This document shows positions 47,222-59,800 of a DNA stretch of 64,000 nt, piece by piece; positions within the stretch are counted from its first letter, which is position 1, and every line of letters begins with the position of its first letter. Below the pieces are notes generated by a model that did no database searches, was not told where the DNA came from, and was given only the letters and a program-made list of their open reading frames with translations. Origin of the DNA: Manihot esculenta (taxonomy: Eukaryota; Streptophyta; Magnoliopsida; Malpighiales; Euphorbiaceae); NCBI RefSeq assembly GCF_001659605.2, contig NC_035167.2, positions 3,100,001 to 3,164,000 of the forward strand, read 5' to 3'. A program made the translations under genes and the position numbers.

Positions 47222-50200
47222 CTACAGCCGGAGCTGGACGGTGAAAGTAAATGAAATTACTCGCAGGCTGCGTATTTTGAATTGCAATTGTTAGGGATTT
47301 GTTTCGCCGCTCTCTGGGTCTTTCTGGTTTATATATTGTGCGGCAGATTTTAGCTGCACTGACGTACTTGCTTTTTGTAATTGTGAAAACGGAAATATAC
47401 ACGTGTCTTCTTCTGTAATTATCTGATTTTTCAAATAAAAAAAATTACTTTATAGCTAAAAATAAAATGAGAACAAAATTTCAAAATGCATATCCGGATT
47501 TTTTTTAGGATTAAACTATACTTTATAAATTAGTTAATTAAAAGAAATTATTAATATAAGGTAAAAACAAAGTTTTTTATGAAAAAAATATATAATGTTT
47601 TTAATATTATAAATTATTAATAAGTTATAGTTATGTAATATTTCATATTCAAAATTTATTAATTTTACTTTTAAAATATTTAAAAAATATAATAATTAAT
47701 TTATTAATCCGTTCTTTATTGTTATCTCTTACATCGTTATAGATGAATATTTTTTTATAAAATAGATTACAATTTTTCAATATTTTATTCATTCGCAACA
47801 CAATATTTTCTTTGTACAATAATGAAAAAAAAAATTTTTGGAGAGAGATACTATTTCACCAATCGAGTTATATGTATTTAATGTATTTATATTTAATGAT
47901 TTTCACATATTTATATAAATCTTTTTATTTTTTAATTTGATTTGATTTATTTATTCGTAGAGCTATTTATTCGATCGCAGACATTTCTGAAACACTTCTA
48001 ACAGATGGACAAATAGTTAATTTTGAAAGAACTTGTTTTCTTGTTGTTATTTTTTTTTTTTTGAAAAAAATATAATAAAATAATAAAATTTGAATCGTAT
48101 TGGACAATATTTTTAAAAATTTATTTTGTAATTTTCATAATATTTAAATAAAAATATTATAATAAAATTTTATTTAATTAGACTATTACTGCAGAATTGA
48201 ATTTTATATCACTTATGTTCCCTGTGATCTTTAGTGTAATAATCTGCTGTATTTGCAGTTTTACAATGCAAGTATTTTGCTGATAACAAAAAAAATCTTA
48301 CTGAGAATTTTTGAAAAATAATATTCTTTTTTATAAGATTATTAGTAATAAAAAGATGCAAAATTAGAAAAAAAAAACTTTTCACAAAGAAAAAACAAGT
48401 TATAATTTTTAATAATATTAAAAAATATTGATAAAAAGATAAAATAAGGTGTAATATCTTTTTTAAAATAAGAACCTATTAGTATTGGATATTAATGTTT
48501 TTTTATAATTTTTAATAAATTTGCCACATATAATTTATTTATTAAATTTTTTAAAAACTATTATATGTCTGTAAAAAAAATTTATACTATGTTCATTAAA
48601 TTGATAAATTTTCTGAATATGAGAAAAGAACCACATACCAAAACTCTCAAGAAATAAATTATAGTTAAATCATTTTATTTTTTGTAAAAAAATAAATTTT
48701 ACATTATATAAAACCAAATAATCATATAATATTAAAATTTTAATTATTTAATTAAAATTGATATATATTTCAATACTAATACTATAAATAACTATACCAA
48801 AATAATTTTCTAATTTTTATAGGAGATAAAGAAAATTATTGTACTTTTTTACTGAAATAATATTTTTATGAACAATTTACACTTAATATTAATTGGATAA
48901 AATGAATAAATCTTTATTTTTAAGTCATCACTTGTTAATCACTATTATAAAATAAAATAAATTAATAGAATTTATTGACAAATTATTAATTTTTAATATT
49001 TTATTGATATTTAAACTCTAATTAAAAATTAAATATAAATTAATAAAAATTAAACTTTACAAACGAAATAAAAGTGAAAGTTAATTATCAACTTTTAATG
49101 TCTAATTTAAAAACACTAGATAAAGAATTTTCTCACCTTTTATTTTAAACTTTTTATCTTCAATTTGGTTGTCTGGAGTGATATTGATACGATATAATAA
49201 TTATAACCTGTTAGCGTAGAATAAAATTATATGATAAGAGTTTAATAATATGATATGAGATCATAGAGATTTCACCTTTAAAAAAATGTTCACGGCACCG
49301 TAACACTCGATATTTCACCAGAACTCTCTTTTAAAATTTTAAAAAAATTGAGTGTTTATAAAAAATTACCGTTAATAGATATAATCTAATAGATCCTTAT
49401 TATATTTATAATCGTAAATTTTTCTATTCTTTAACTGATACCAGTTGGATTTATAAGAGATTTAATAACCAAACTCTATCTTTCTACGGTATAAAAGTAA
49501 ACGTGTACAAAATTTAAAATTTAATACACGCATTTTTATACAATTATTTTAAATTCAAAACAATTTATTATATTCGCACATCCTATTAATTTGTTCATTT
49601 GAGTGCCAATTGACCTCCCATAAACACTTAACACCTCATATACTCTTTTTCAGATTGTCTAATCGCAGTTTAATTCTATTTCTAACTTGATAATATATCT
49701 TCTTATTTATATAAAAAAAATTATTTTGTTTTATTGCCATTTTTAAGAAATTGTTCTTTCTAATTAAGTTTTGTTTTGTTTGCTTATAATAGGTGTTTTC
49801 TTTAATTTATGAATATTTATTAAATACTAAAAATATACAAGATATTTTAATTAACTTATCAGTTTATTTTCTCATTTATAATTTTATATAATTATTTTTT
49901 TTAATTTTATTTTCTTAGTAAAATTTCAAATTTTAATCATTTCAAAAAAATTATTGTGTATATACATATAAAAAATAAAGTTATTAAGTTCAAATAAAAT
50001 AACTGAAAAAAATTTACTTATATCAAATTTTTACTAAGTTTTTTTTTTTTTTTTTCTAAGTACGAGTAGTTTAAACTATTACACAAAAATACTATTTGCT
50101 TTTATCTACATTGAAGATTCTTTAAATTTTAAATAATTTAATACATTACCTATTAAATTTATTTATTTATTTTTAAATGTAATAGTACATAAAACTATTC

Positions 50201-50811
50201 CTCATAAAAGTATTTATTTAAAATTTATTTTCAATATTTAAATAGTCTAAAATATATAATTTTGATAATATAAATAGAGATGAATAATTCAACTTCTTCT
50301 TAATTTCTCATCATTTCTTACTTGTCTAGTTTTCATACTCAAATAATATTATAACCTTGTTATACTTAAGTTGTGAAAAGTATTGTCCATTCATACAGGC
50401 ATCAATAATTTTGAGGAAGGTCCAATGTCCAAATACATTCGAGTGAGAAAATTTTTTATAAGCAAAAGGTTCTTTAAGAAGTAGAAATAGGGAAAGGGAA
50501 AACCATTGTAGCTAGAACCCATCAGTTGATAAAAAGAATCCCTTGCAAATGCAATAAAGAAAGAGTAATCTTTCACAAACACAGCACAGAAGAACCAACG
50601 GCTACAACCCGAAACACAACATACACCAACCTTAGAACATGATGTTACAAAATGATTTGACTCACTGCAAGTTCATGAACAAATCTGCAACCCATGTCCT
50701 TTTTTTAAAAAAAAGTAACATGAGCAAATTCTCATAAAACGCTAAACGTTTTCTCACACCATTCAAGCTGAAGAAAAAATTTTAGAGGGTTGACGTGAAA
50801 TTTGAGAAATG
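47222..50811. other. AT-rich intergenic DNA of 3.6 kb
   Basis: Bases 47222-47420 form the leader/promoter of the SDR gene and are GC-richer. From 47420 to 50380 the DNA is very AT-rich, without frames longer than chance. From 50380 it becomes balanced again and probably contains the 3' UTR of the next minus-strand gene. No element boundary was recognised. Confidence 0.6.
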
Positions 50812-53800
50812 CTAAAAGCCAGAATCCTTCACAAATAGATGATTCAAAAGCTGAGAAGCAGTTGGACGCTTTTTTGGATCAACTTGCAGGCATTTCATGA
50901 TAAAATCTCGTGCATTCTCTGATAGAGGATAATTAGGAAGATGATCTAGAAGCATTCCATTTTCAACCTCCGATTGCAGATTCTCATTCTCATTCACATG
51001 AGAGTATGGAAAATCCCTGATTAACATCTCCAAGACAGTGCAGCCAAGGCTCCAAATATCAGATTCAACTCCATATTCTTTATTCTTTTTTATAACCTCT
51101 GGAGCTATCCAGTGTATTTTCCCATGGCGAGAATTCAAGAAAGGAATTAAGTCTGTCACTCTTGCCAATCCAAAATCTGTAATTTTCACACATCCTTTCT
51201 CATCCACCAGTATATTTGCACATTTAATGTCTTTGTGAGGTACCTTTCGCTCATGGAGATACTTCAAACCTTCCAGTATCTGTTTGGTGTAATGAGAGAC
51301 TTGAGAATCTCTCAGTTCAAACTTTTTATATACTTGTCTGAGAGAACCTGTACTTACAAGCTGAAGGAAAATATGGATCTTCGACTTATACTCCTTAGTG
51401 CCATAATATTTGACTATGTTTGGATGACTTAACTGACACAGTAAATTAACCTCTTGCTGCACATGGTCATGTTCTAGTTTAATTTTGTCAACTTCTTCTT
51501 TATTATCATGTTCAATTTCCTTTACATCTTGATGAATTCTGTCAGTTTCTTGTTTACTTTCGTCAATTTCTTCTTTATTTTCAACTTGTACTTCCTTTAC
51601 CGCAAAAAAGAAACCATCATCTGCATATCCCCTGTACACGTTTCCTGTAATCCCTCCTCCCAAAGTCTTCCTGCGATCCATTCGCCACCTTAACTTGTTA
51701 ATATTAACTCTTTGTCTATTAATCTGCCAAGTATTCAACATAGTTTCAATATCAAAATTTAATAGATAACAATGATAATCATGGTTGTACGAATAAAACT
51801 AGATATCCCAATCATGAAATTGTTAAAAGCTCATGAAAAAAAGACCAGAAACTATATAATTGCTTGAGAAATATGAGAGAACGAGCCATTTATTTTAGAA
51901 GAAGATTCCGCTAATAAAACAACTCATGTTATAATATTTTGAAATCTGTTGAAAAATTATTTAAGTTGCTAAAATAGGACCTCGTCAAATATCTCTCTGC
52001 TGAAATTTATTTTTTTTATTTCAGTTTTTTTTAACTGATTATGGTTTCAGGAATTTGTTAAATATGTAAACATACTTCATTATGTTGCTTAATTTCCTGA
52101 TGCATTAATTGAATTTTTTCTATATATAAGCAGCATTCAATTTAATAAAAAAAATGAGTTTCCAGCATAGATTTATTTTCGCCGTTCTTACTTTCCATCT
52201 CTATTTGTTTATTATTCTTTAAGAACAGACTAGCGTTTGAGATTTCTAACAATTTGGTTAGAGCTTTCTTTTTGAGGGACTTGTGAGAAATTTGTGAGAA
52301 TCCATTAAAAGAGATGGAAACTGGATTACCAAGTTTAGAAATCTCTTTTACTACCATTGCACCACATGTGTTCGATGGTGAAAATTATCACGTTTGGGCT
52401 ATAAGAATGGAGGCTTACCTGGATGCAAATGATCTTTGGGAGGCTATTGAGGAAGTTTACAAAATTCTTCGATCACCAACAATCCTAAAGTAACTCAGGT
52501 GAAAAGTCACAAGGAGCAAAAGGCAAGAAAGTGCAAGGCAAAGGCCTGTTTATTTGCTGCAGTTGTACCTACAATCTTTCCTAGAATCATAGAATCATGA
52601 CCTTGAAAACAGCCTTTGAAATTTAGAATTTTCTTAAAGAGGAGTATGAAGGAAATGAGAAAATCAAAGGAATGCAAGTGATGAACCTAGTCAGGGAATT
52701 TGAAATGCAGAATGAAACTATCAAAGAGTATTCAGATAGACTTCTCAATATTGTAAACAAGGTACGATTGCTTGGTACTGAGTTTACTGATACAAGAATA
52801 GTTTAAAAAATTCTTGTTACTATACCTGAAAGGTTTGAGGCTACCATTTCCTCCTTAGAGGATGCTAAAGATCTGTCAAAAATCAGCTTGACAGAATTGA
52901 TACATGCTTTGCAAGCACTAGAAAGGAGAAGGCTTATGAGGTCTGAAGGATCTGTTAAGGGTGCACGACTTGCAAAATTTCAATAAAATCAGAGAGACAA
53001 AAGGAAAAAAGAACAAGAAGAACAAGAAGGACAACTCATGTTCTGATTCTCCTAGGATCAATGGGGAATCAAAACATGATTTTCCTCCTTGTAAGCATTG
53101 TGGAAAGAAAGGCCATCCACCGTTCAACTGCTGGAAAAGGCCAGATCAACGGCGTGAGAAATGTCAAAAGACGGGACATCATTAAAAGATTTGCAAAAAT
53201 AGCAATTAACAGAAAAATGTTACATAGGTAGCTGACCAAGAGGAGGAGTAACTCTTTGTAGCAACATGTTTTGCAACTAGTAGCTCAAGTGACAAGTGGC
53301 TTATTGATAGTGGTTGCACTAATCACATGACATTTGATCATGATCTCTTCAAAGAGCTGGATACAACAGTGACTTCTAAAGTAAAGATTGGTAATGGAGA
53401 GTACATTGCTGTGAATAGAAAAAGCACAATTGCAGTTGAAAGCTTCTCAAGTACAAAACTTAATTCGAGAAATGTTATTTGTACCTAATATCAGTCAAAA
53501 TCTATTGAGTTTTTGGCTAGTTGCTTGAAAATGGATTCAAAGTGATTTTTAAGGGTAATCAATGCTTGATCAAAGTATTAAAAGATGAAGATGTATTCAG
53601 AGTGAAGATGAAGGAAAAGAGCTTTGCACTGGATCCTTTAGAGGAGGAGTAAACAACTTTTCCTGTAACAAATTCAATACAGAAATCTGGTACAAAAGGC
53701 TTGGTCACTTCCACCATAAAGCTGTGTTGAATATGCAGAAGAAAGAGTTAATTCAAGGCTTTCCTGGCCTTGAAGCTGATCTACCAAATTGCAAAAATTG

Positions 53801-56800
53801 TTAATATGAAAAACGAACTAGACTTCCCTTCAAGCAACTTGGAGAGCAATTGAGAAGCTGAAACTAATCCACACAGACTTGGCTAGACCTCATAGAACTC
53901 CATCTCTAAATAGGAGTAAGTATTATTTGCTCTTCGTTGATGATTACAACATAATATGTTGGATTTATTTTCTCAGGTTCAAGTCAAAAGTGGCTGGTGT
54001 ATTTTGGAAGTTTAAGAAATGGATTGAAACACAAAGTGGCCGCAAATAGTCTAACAATGGGAAGGAATATACATCAGAAGCATTCAACCAGTTCTGTGAA
54101 GTAGCTGAAATTGAACATCAACTCACTGCTCCATACACTAATCAACAAATTGGACTTAGTGAAAGAAAGAATCGTACTGTAATGGAGATGGCTAGATGTT
54201 TGCTCCACGAAAAAGACTTGCCAAAAGAGTATTAGGCAGAGGTTGCAAACATATCAATGTTTTTGCTTAACATACTTTCCACCGAAGCAATTGATAGAAA
54301 GAATCTTTTTGAATATTGGAATGGATACAAACCTTCGCTAAAAAACTTAAAGTATTTGGTTATTTATGTTTCACTTATGTACCATTGATCAAAAGATACA
54401 AGCTAGACAGACGAGCTGAAACTAGAATATTTGTAGGATACAACTTAGTTTCAAAAGCTTATAGAGTTTTTCAACCAGATTCAGGGAAAATTGTAATAAG
54501 CAGGGACGTGTACTTTATGGAGAATGACAAATGGAATTGAAAAGGAGAACAATCAGTTTCGTTTCTAAATCAAGCTTTAAAATTACAGCAAAAGGAGCTA
54601 ACAGAAGATAATATGGTTGATGATGCACCTATTAGAGGCACAAGATCACTTTCTGATATTTATCAAAAGTGTAATGTTGTTGTTCTAGAATTAGCAGATT
54701 TTTGAGAAGTTGATAAAGATCCAAAATGGATGGCTGCAATGAAGGAAGAGTTAAGCATGATTGAGAAAAATCAAATTTAGCAGCTAGTGAACAGACCTGA
54801 AGGCAGAAAGGTGATTGGAGTAAAATAGGTTTTCAGAACAAAGCAAAATGCAAATGGTTGTATCAACAAGCATAAATCTAGACTTGTTGTAAAAGGGTAT
54901 GCTCAAATTCCTGGTGTTGACTTTTCTGATACGTTTGCTCCTAATACTAGGTTAAAAACTAATAGAATGTTGTTGGCAATTGCTGCACAAAAGGGCTAAA
55001 AAATACATCAAGTAGATGTTAAATCTGCCTTCCTAAATGGTCTTCTTAAGGAGGAGATCTACGTTGAGCAGCCTGAAGGATTTGCAGCATGAAGATGGAG
55101 TATATCTATTAAAGAAAGCATTGTATGGTCTAAAGCAGGTACCAAGAGCCTGATATAGCAGAATTGATGAACATCTGATGCAGCTAGATTTCAAGAAAAG
55201 TCTTAGTGAAGCTCTCCTCTTTACATCAAGGGTGATAAAATCAATTCTGTTATAATATCTCTATATGTTGACGATCTGCTGGTTATAGGGAGCAATTCTG
55301 ATCTAGTTCAGAAGTCTAAAAAAGACATGATGCAAACTTTTGAAATGACGACTTAGGAGAGATGACATATTTTCTTGGTTTGGAAATCAAGTAAAAAAAG
55401 GAGAAATCTTTATATGCTAGAAGAAATATGCAAAAAAAATTCTAAAGAAATTTAGAATAGATGAATGCAAGGCCATGGCTATTCCTATGTATCAGAAAGA
55501 GAAGCTAAGCAAGAAGGACGAAACTGAAAGAGTAGTTGAAACTATCTATAGAAGCCTGGTAGAATGTTATAACTACAAAGCCCGATATTTTATATGCAGT
55601 AAGCTTATTATCCAGGTTTACTGATTGTGCAACTGAAACACATTTTAAGGCTGCTAAAAGAGTACTGAGATATATAAAAGGAACAATGAAATTTAGAGTT
55701 AAATTCTGTGCAAGCCAAAATTGTGCTTTGCAGGGATACTCTGACAGTGATCATGCTGGTTCTCCTGATAATATGAAAAGTACTTCAAGTTATTGTTTTA
55801 ATCTGGATTCAGGAACATTCTCTTGGTGTTCCAAATAACAAGAAATAGTTGTACAATCATCAGCTAAAGCTGAATGCATTGCAACAACAACTGCTGCAAA
55901 TTAAACCTTATGGAGTAGAAAAATATTAATTGGTCTGAAGTTGAAACAAGAAGAGTGCACAGAAATGTTTATGGATAATCAAGTAGCTATTGCCATCTCA
56001 AATAATCATATTTTTTGCAGAAAGATAAAACACTTTAATATCAAGTTGTTCTTTCTCAGATATCTGCAAAAAGAAGGTTATGTTGAACTGAAATATTGCA
56101 AAACTGATCTTCAATGGCAGACATTTTCACAAAATGTTTACCAAGAAGCAAGTTTGAGTTTTTTAGAGAAAAGTTTGGAGTTTGCAGCAATTAAGCAAGG
56201 AGTGTTGAAAAATTACTTAAGTTGCTGAAATAGGACCTGGTCAAATATCTCTGCTGGAATTATTTTTTTATGTTTTAGTTTTTTAGCTGATTATGGTTTT
56301 ATGTTGTCAGTGTCTGATTTTTAGGAATTTGTTAAATATGTAAACATGCTCCATTATGTTGCTTAATTTTCTAATACATTAACTGACTTTTCAACACGGA
56401 TTTATTTTTACTGTTCTTACTTTCCATCTCTATTTGTCTATCGTTCTTCATCTCTATTTGTCTATCGTTCTTCAAGCACAAATTAGAATTTGAGATTTCT
56501 AATAAAATCAATCATCATAAATATTTTTACTTTCCATCTCTATTTGTCTATTGTTCTTCAAGCACAAGTTAGAGTTTGAGATTTCTAATAAAATCAATCA
56601 TCATAGATGTGATAAGCATTGAAAACATGTAGGAAACAACAGTTATGTTATATTAACACAACATGAAAGCTCTATAATTACGTACCTTTAGGAATTGGGA
56701 CATTAGAGGATCACTTACATTGTTGCCTTGATTCACATGAGTTCTCTCACCAAGATTTAATTTTCCTTTCAGTGCCAAGTTAAGATCTTCAAATTCTATT

Positions 56801-59800
56801 CCCTCATAAGATAGCAGTTCGACAATTGATTTTCCAAAAACATTGTCAAAACCTTTTCTGAAAAAGGATATTTGTTCAGAGACAGAGTTGAGGAAGTCAT
56901 CTCGAATTTCATCATCATCATGAAAACGATGCTTGGCCTTATTATTGTAAAAAGATGGATATGCATCTCTTAGATCTTCTATAGAAATATGCCTTTCAGC
57001 AAGTTGCAAAAGAAATACAGGATGAAAGGCAACACCTACTTGTACTTCATGCATCAATGCCAATGCAATCACCTTACCAGAAAATTCAAAACAGTCGAAG
57101 TGTAATGGTTCCAGCTTCAATTCTGCAAAATATATTATTTATACTTAAAAAGAAATCAATATTTAATAAATTTATTCTAATAAAAAGGGATAATTATAAT
57201 TTAGCCTAACTAATAAATTTGTCTTTATAATTTTAAAAATACATTAAAATGGCCTCATAATTTAATTCCGTCAATGCAAAAGGACATTCATCAATTTTAA
57301 ACCTTTTTACCATTAGTCTGTAGTTTTTTCTCCGAATCAAAAGTTAGAATTAATATTTCAGTGACAAAGTTACGCTCCTTTTACAAATACAACACACCTT
57401 TTCTCTCTCACTTCATTTCTCCATATGCTCATCTATGAACTCACTCAAGACTTATAACTTAACGGCCTCATCAATCTGCTATACAAAATCTCCACCATAG
57501 TTAAGAGCAGTTTGCTATTCTTCCTCTTCAAACCTTGCACTGCTGAGCCTCCTCCATGACCCTGTACTGTAGGAAAGAGCGTGAATACTATAAGCAACAC
57601 AGCACTGAGGACAAACCGTTGATGTGACAACCAATTATTCTGCACAAGAATCCAACTGTTGACGTGCCGGATCATATCCCTTAAGCGCACCTTTGAGTTC
57701 TTCCACCACATACAACACCTTCTCATCCATGGCTGCCACCGGACCTTTCCACCCAGCAAGCATACCCTCTGACATGTCCTCCCAAGTGTCCTTCTCAGTG
57801 TCATAAACTAACGCTTTTTTTGCTGCATCCCCTTTTACATTCGCCATACGTAACTTCCCTCTCCAGCCTATTGTATCAATGGCGTCTCTACTAAATCTTC
57901 TATCTTTCAACCCTTTAACCTTCTCAACTGTTGTTTTTTTTTTATCATGCAAGAAATCCTATTTCTCCACCGACTTGGCCACATCAAAAGGGAGGTAAGC
58001 CCCAATCCCACTTGCCACATAGATGGTGCCATTAATAGCGCCGACAGTGCACCAGCAGTGAGGTGTGGCGAGTGGGGGGCCAAAAACCCATGTATAAGTG
58101 AGTGGATTAAAAATGAGAGGACTAGAAAGGGCAGGGAAAAAATTATGAGTGGTAGCAAGGCGGATTAGTTGGCCGGAAGCAGAGACGAATTGTACTGATA
58201 TGTAGCGAGAAATAAAAGCCGGGTGATGGAGGAGGAGATGGAGCGGCAGGTCCGATGGTGGAGGAAGAGAGGCCCACTTGAAGGACATAGGATCAAAGTT
58301 AAAGAATTGAATAGAATTAGAAAGGTCACCATGATCTGTATTTTGTATTTTGCAAGATAATGCTGGTGTAGCACTATCTAAGTTAGTGACAGATTAAGTA
58401 AGGTCATTTAAATTTTTTCAACATCAAAAAAATGAAGAGAAATAGACAATCGTCTATTTTGATTAATAGAATTAAATTACGAGAATATTTTAATGTATCT
58501 TTAAAATTATAAAAATAAATAAATTAATTAAATCAAATTATAGAAATATGATAATAATTATTCTTTATGGAAAGAGGGGTAGGACAAGCAACAATTAAAT
58601 TCTGGATTTGTATTGCTAGCAAGGATAAAAATAAAAATAAAAATAAAAATAAAAAAAATAAAAAAAAGAAAAAAGGGGTAAGATCTTACCAGGATTGGGA
58701 TAAAACTTTGTAGGATCATTTGGGCAAGCCAAGAAGAGGAGATTTTGGGGTTTGAATATGGCTTGGCATAACTTGTATAACCAATCTTGCAATTGTTGAG
58801 GACTGGTGAGTTTCTTATTTTTCAATGCCTCAAACAGCTCTTCGTCCAGAAATCTAGACCAGTGAATGAGTGGCTTGTAAAACTCTGAATCCAGTAATTT
58901 TTCCTCGGGGATCATCATCATGGTGACTAAATGCATCCTGGATTCAGCATCAATCACATCAATGTGCTTAAGAAGCCAGAGATAATCATCTTCCCTCGTA
59001 ACCTTTTCAAGTATCAGTCGTAGTGAAATCTGCTGGCTCTTTAATACAGACCGAAATTGCTCTCCTTCACTCACCACCGAAAGCTGAGAAATGCTATTCA
59101 ATTCTTCCAAAATGTCCAGATACATAAACAAAATGGGACGCAAACAACCACTTGTTTCGAATACTTGTGCCATTCTTGGTAATTGAAGAAGATGTTCCTC
59201 CATTACTGGCAACAGGAAATTAAATACATGTTTAATATCTTCTGATAAGGAATCAACTAAAGACTTGTCATCCTCATGGGCACAGTCTTCACTGCAAACT
59301 GCACAACGCAATACGCGTGAAAATGCCTGGAATTCACGAAAATTAACTTTCAATGACTCAACGTGGAGCATTGAATTTGATGCCTGAATTTGATCCAATC
59401 CGTTGTATAAGGTTCTTGCCATCTCAAGAAAGATGCGTGAAATGTCGTTTAATGCGCTTAGCTTACCTAAGGAACCGATCTTGTAGTCTTTTTTTTCCAA
59501 CAACTGTTTTAGAGTATTCCGGCATGATTTAAACAGAGGATCATTATCAGATACCTCATCTCTAAGTAAATTACAAAATTGTAATGCTAAATGTATGCAT
59601 CCATCAATAACATCTTGTGGACGATTCAATATTAGAACCATGCACAAAAGTATCAAAGCTTTAGCATGGGCTTTTTTATCTTCAATTTCTGACCTGTGAA
59701 GCATAAGTAAAGTCTCAGGGACAGAATACCAAATCATAAAAATCTCCGATTTTACTCGTCTTTCAGGAGCCAACAGCGCGGCAATCGTCAGGGCGTCATC

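Larger units (their letters stand above)
51942..56509 (+). mobile_element. Decayed Ty1/copia LTR retrotransposon (51947-56504) in intron 2 of the chimeric gene
   Basis: The element is 4.56 kb, in the orientation opposite to the host gene. LTRs at 51947-52251 and 56203-56504 both start TGTTGAAAAATTA and end near TTTCTAACA/TTTCTAATA. Flanking pentamers are AAATC on both sides (51942-51946 and 56505-56509). A degraded tRNA-Met-type primer site (TTTGGTTAGAGC) follows the left LTR, and a purine tract AAGCAAGGAG precedes the right LTR. Internal order is gag with a CX2CX4HX4C knuckle at about 53092, protease (DSGCTNHM), integrase, reverse transcriptase (YVDDLL at about 55265) and RNase H (SDSDHAG), which is copia order. 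Every region carries stops and frameshifts, so it is inactive. Confidence 0.92.

Noticed and set aside
50812..51741. Kinase-only gene starting at the ATG at 51741
   Set aside because: Not excluded, but a strong acceptor (TTGGCAG) follows the first six codons in the right phase for the HECT exon, and no promoter-like sequence precedes the ATG; the fused model is preferred and the alternative stated.
52314..56228. Several open frames between the LTRs as host genes
   Set aside because: They are fragments of copia gag, integrase, reverse transcriptase and RNase H with stops and frameshifts, inside an element with LTRs and target duplications.
57445..58374. A functional F-box/kelch gene in the chimeric gene's intron
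   Set aside because: In-frame TAG and TAA codons, missing F-box and C-terminal part, and location between transposon arms show a dead captured fragment.
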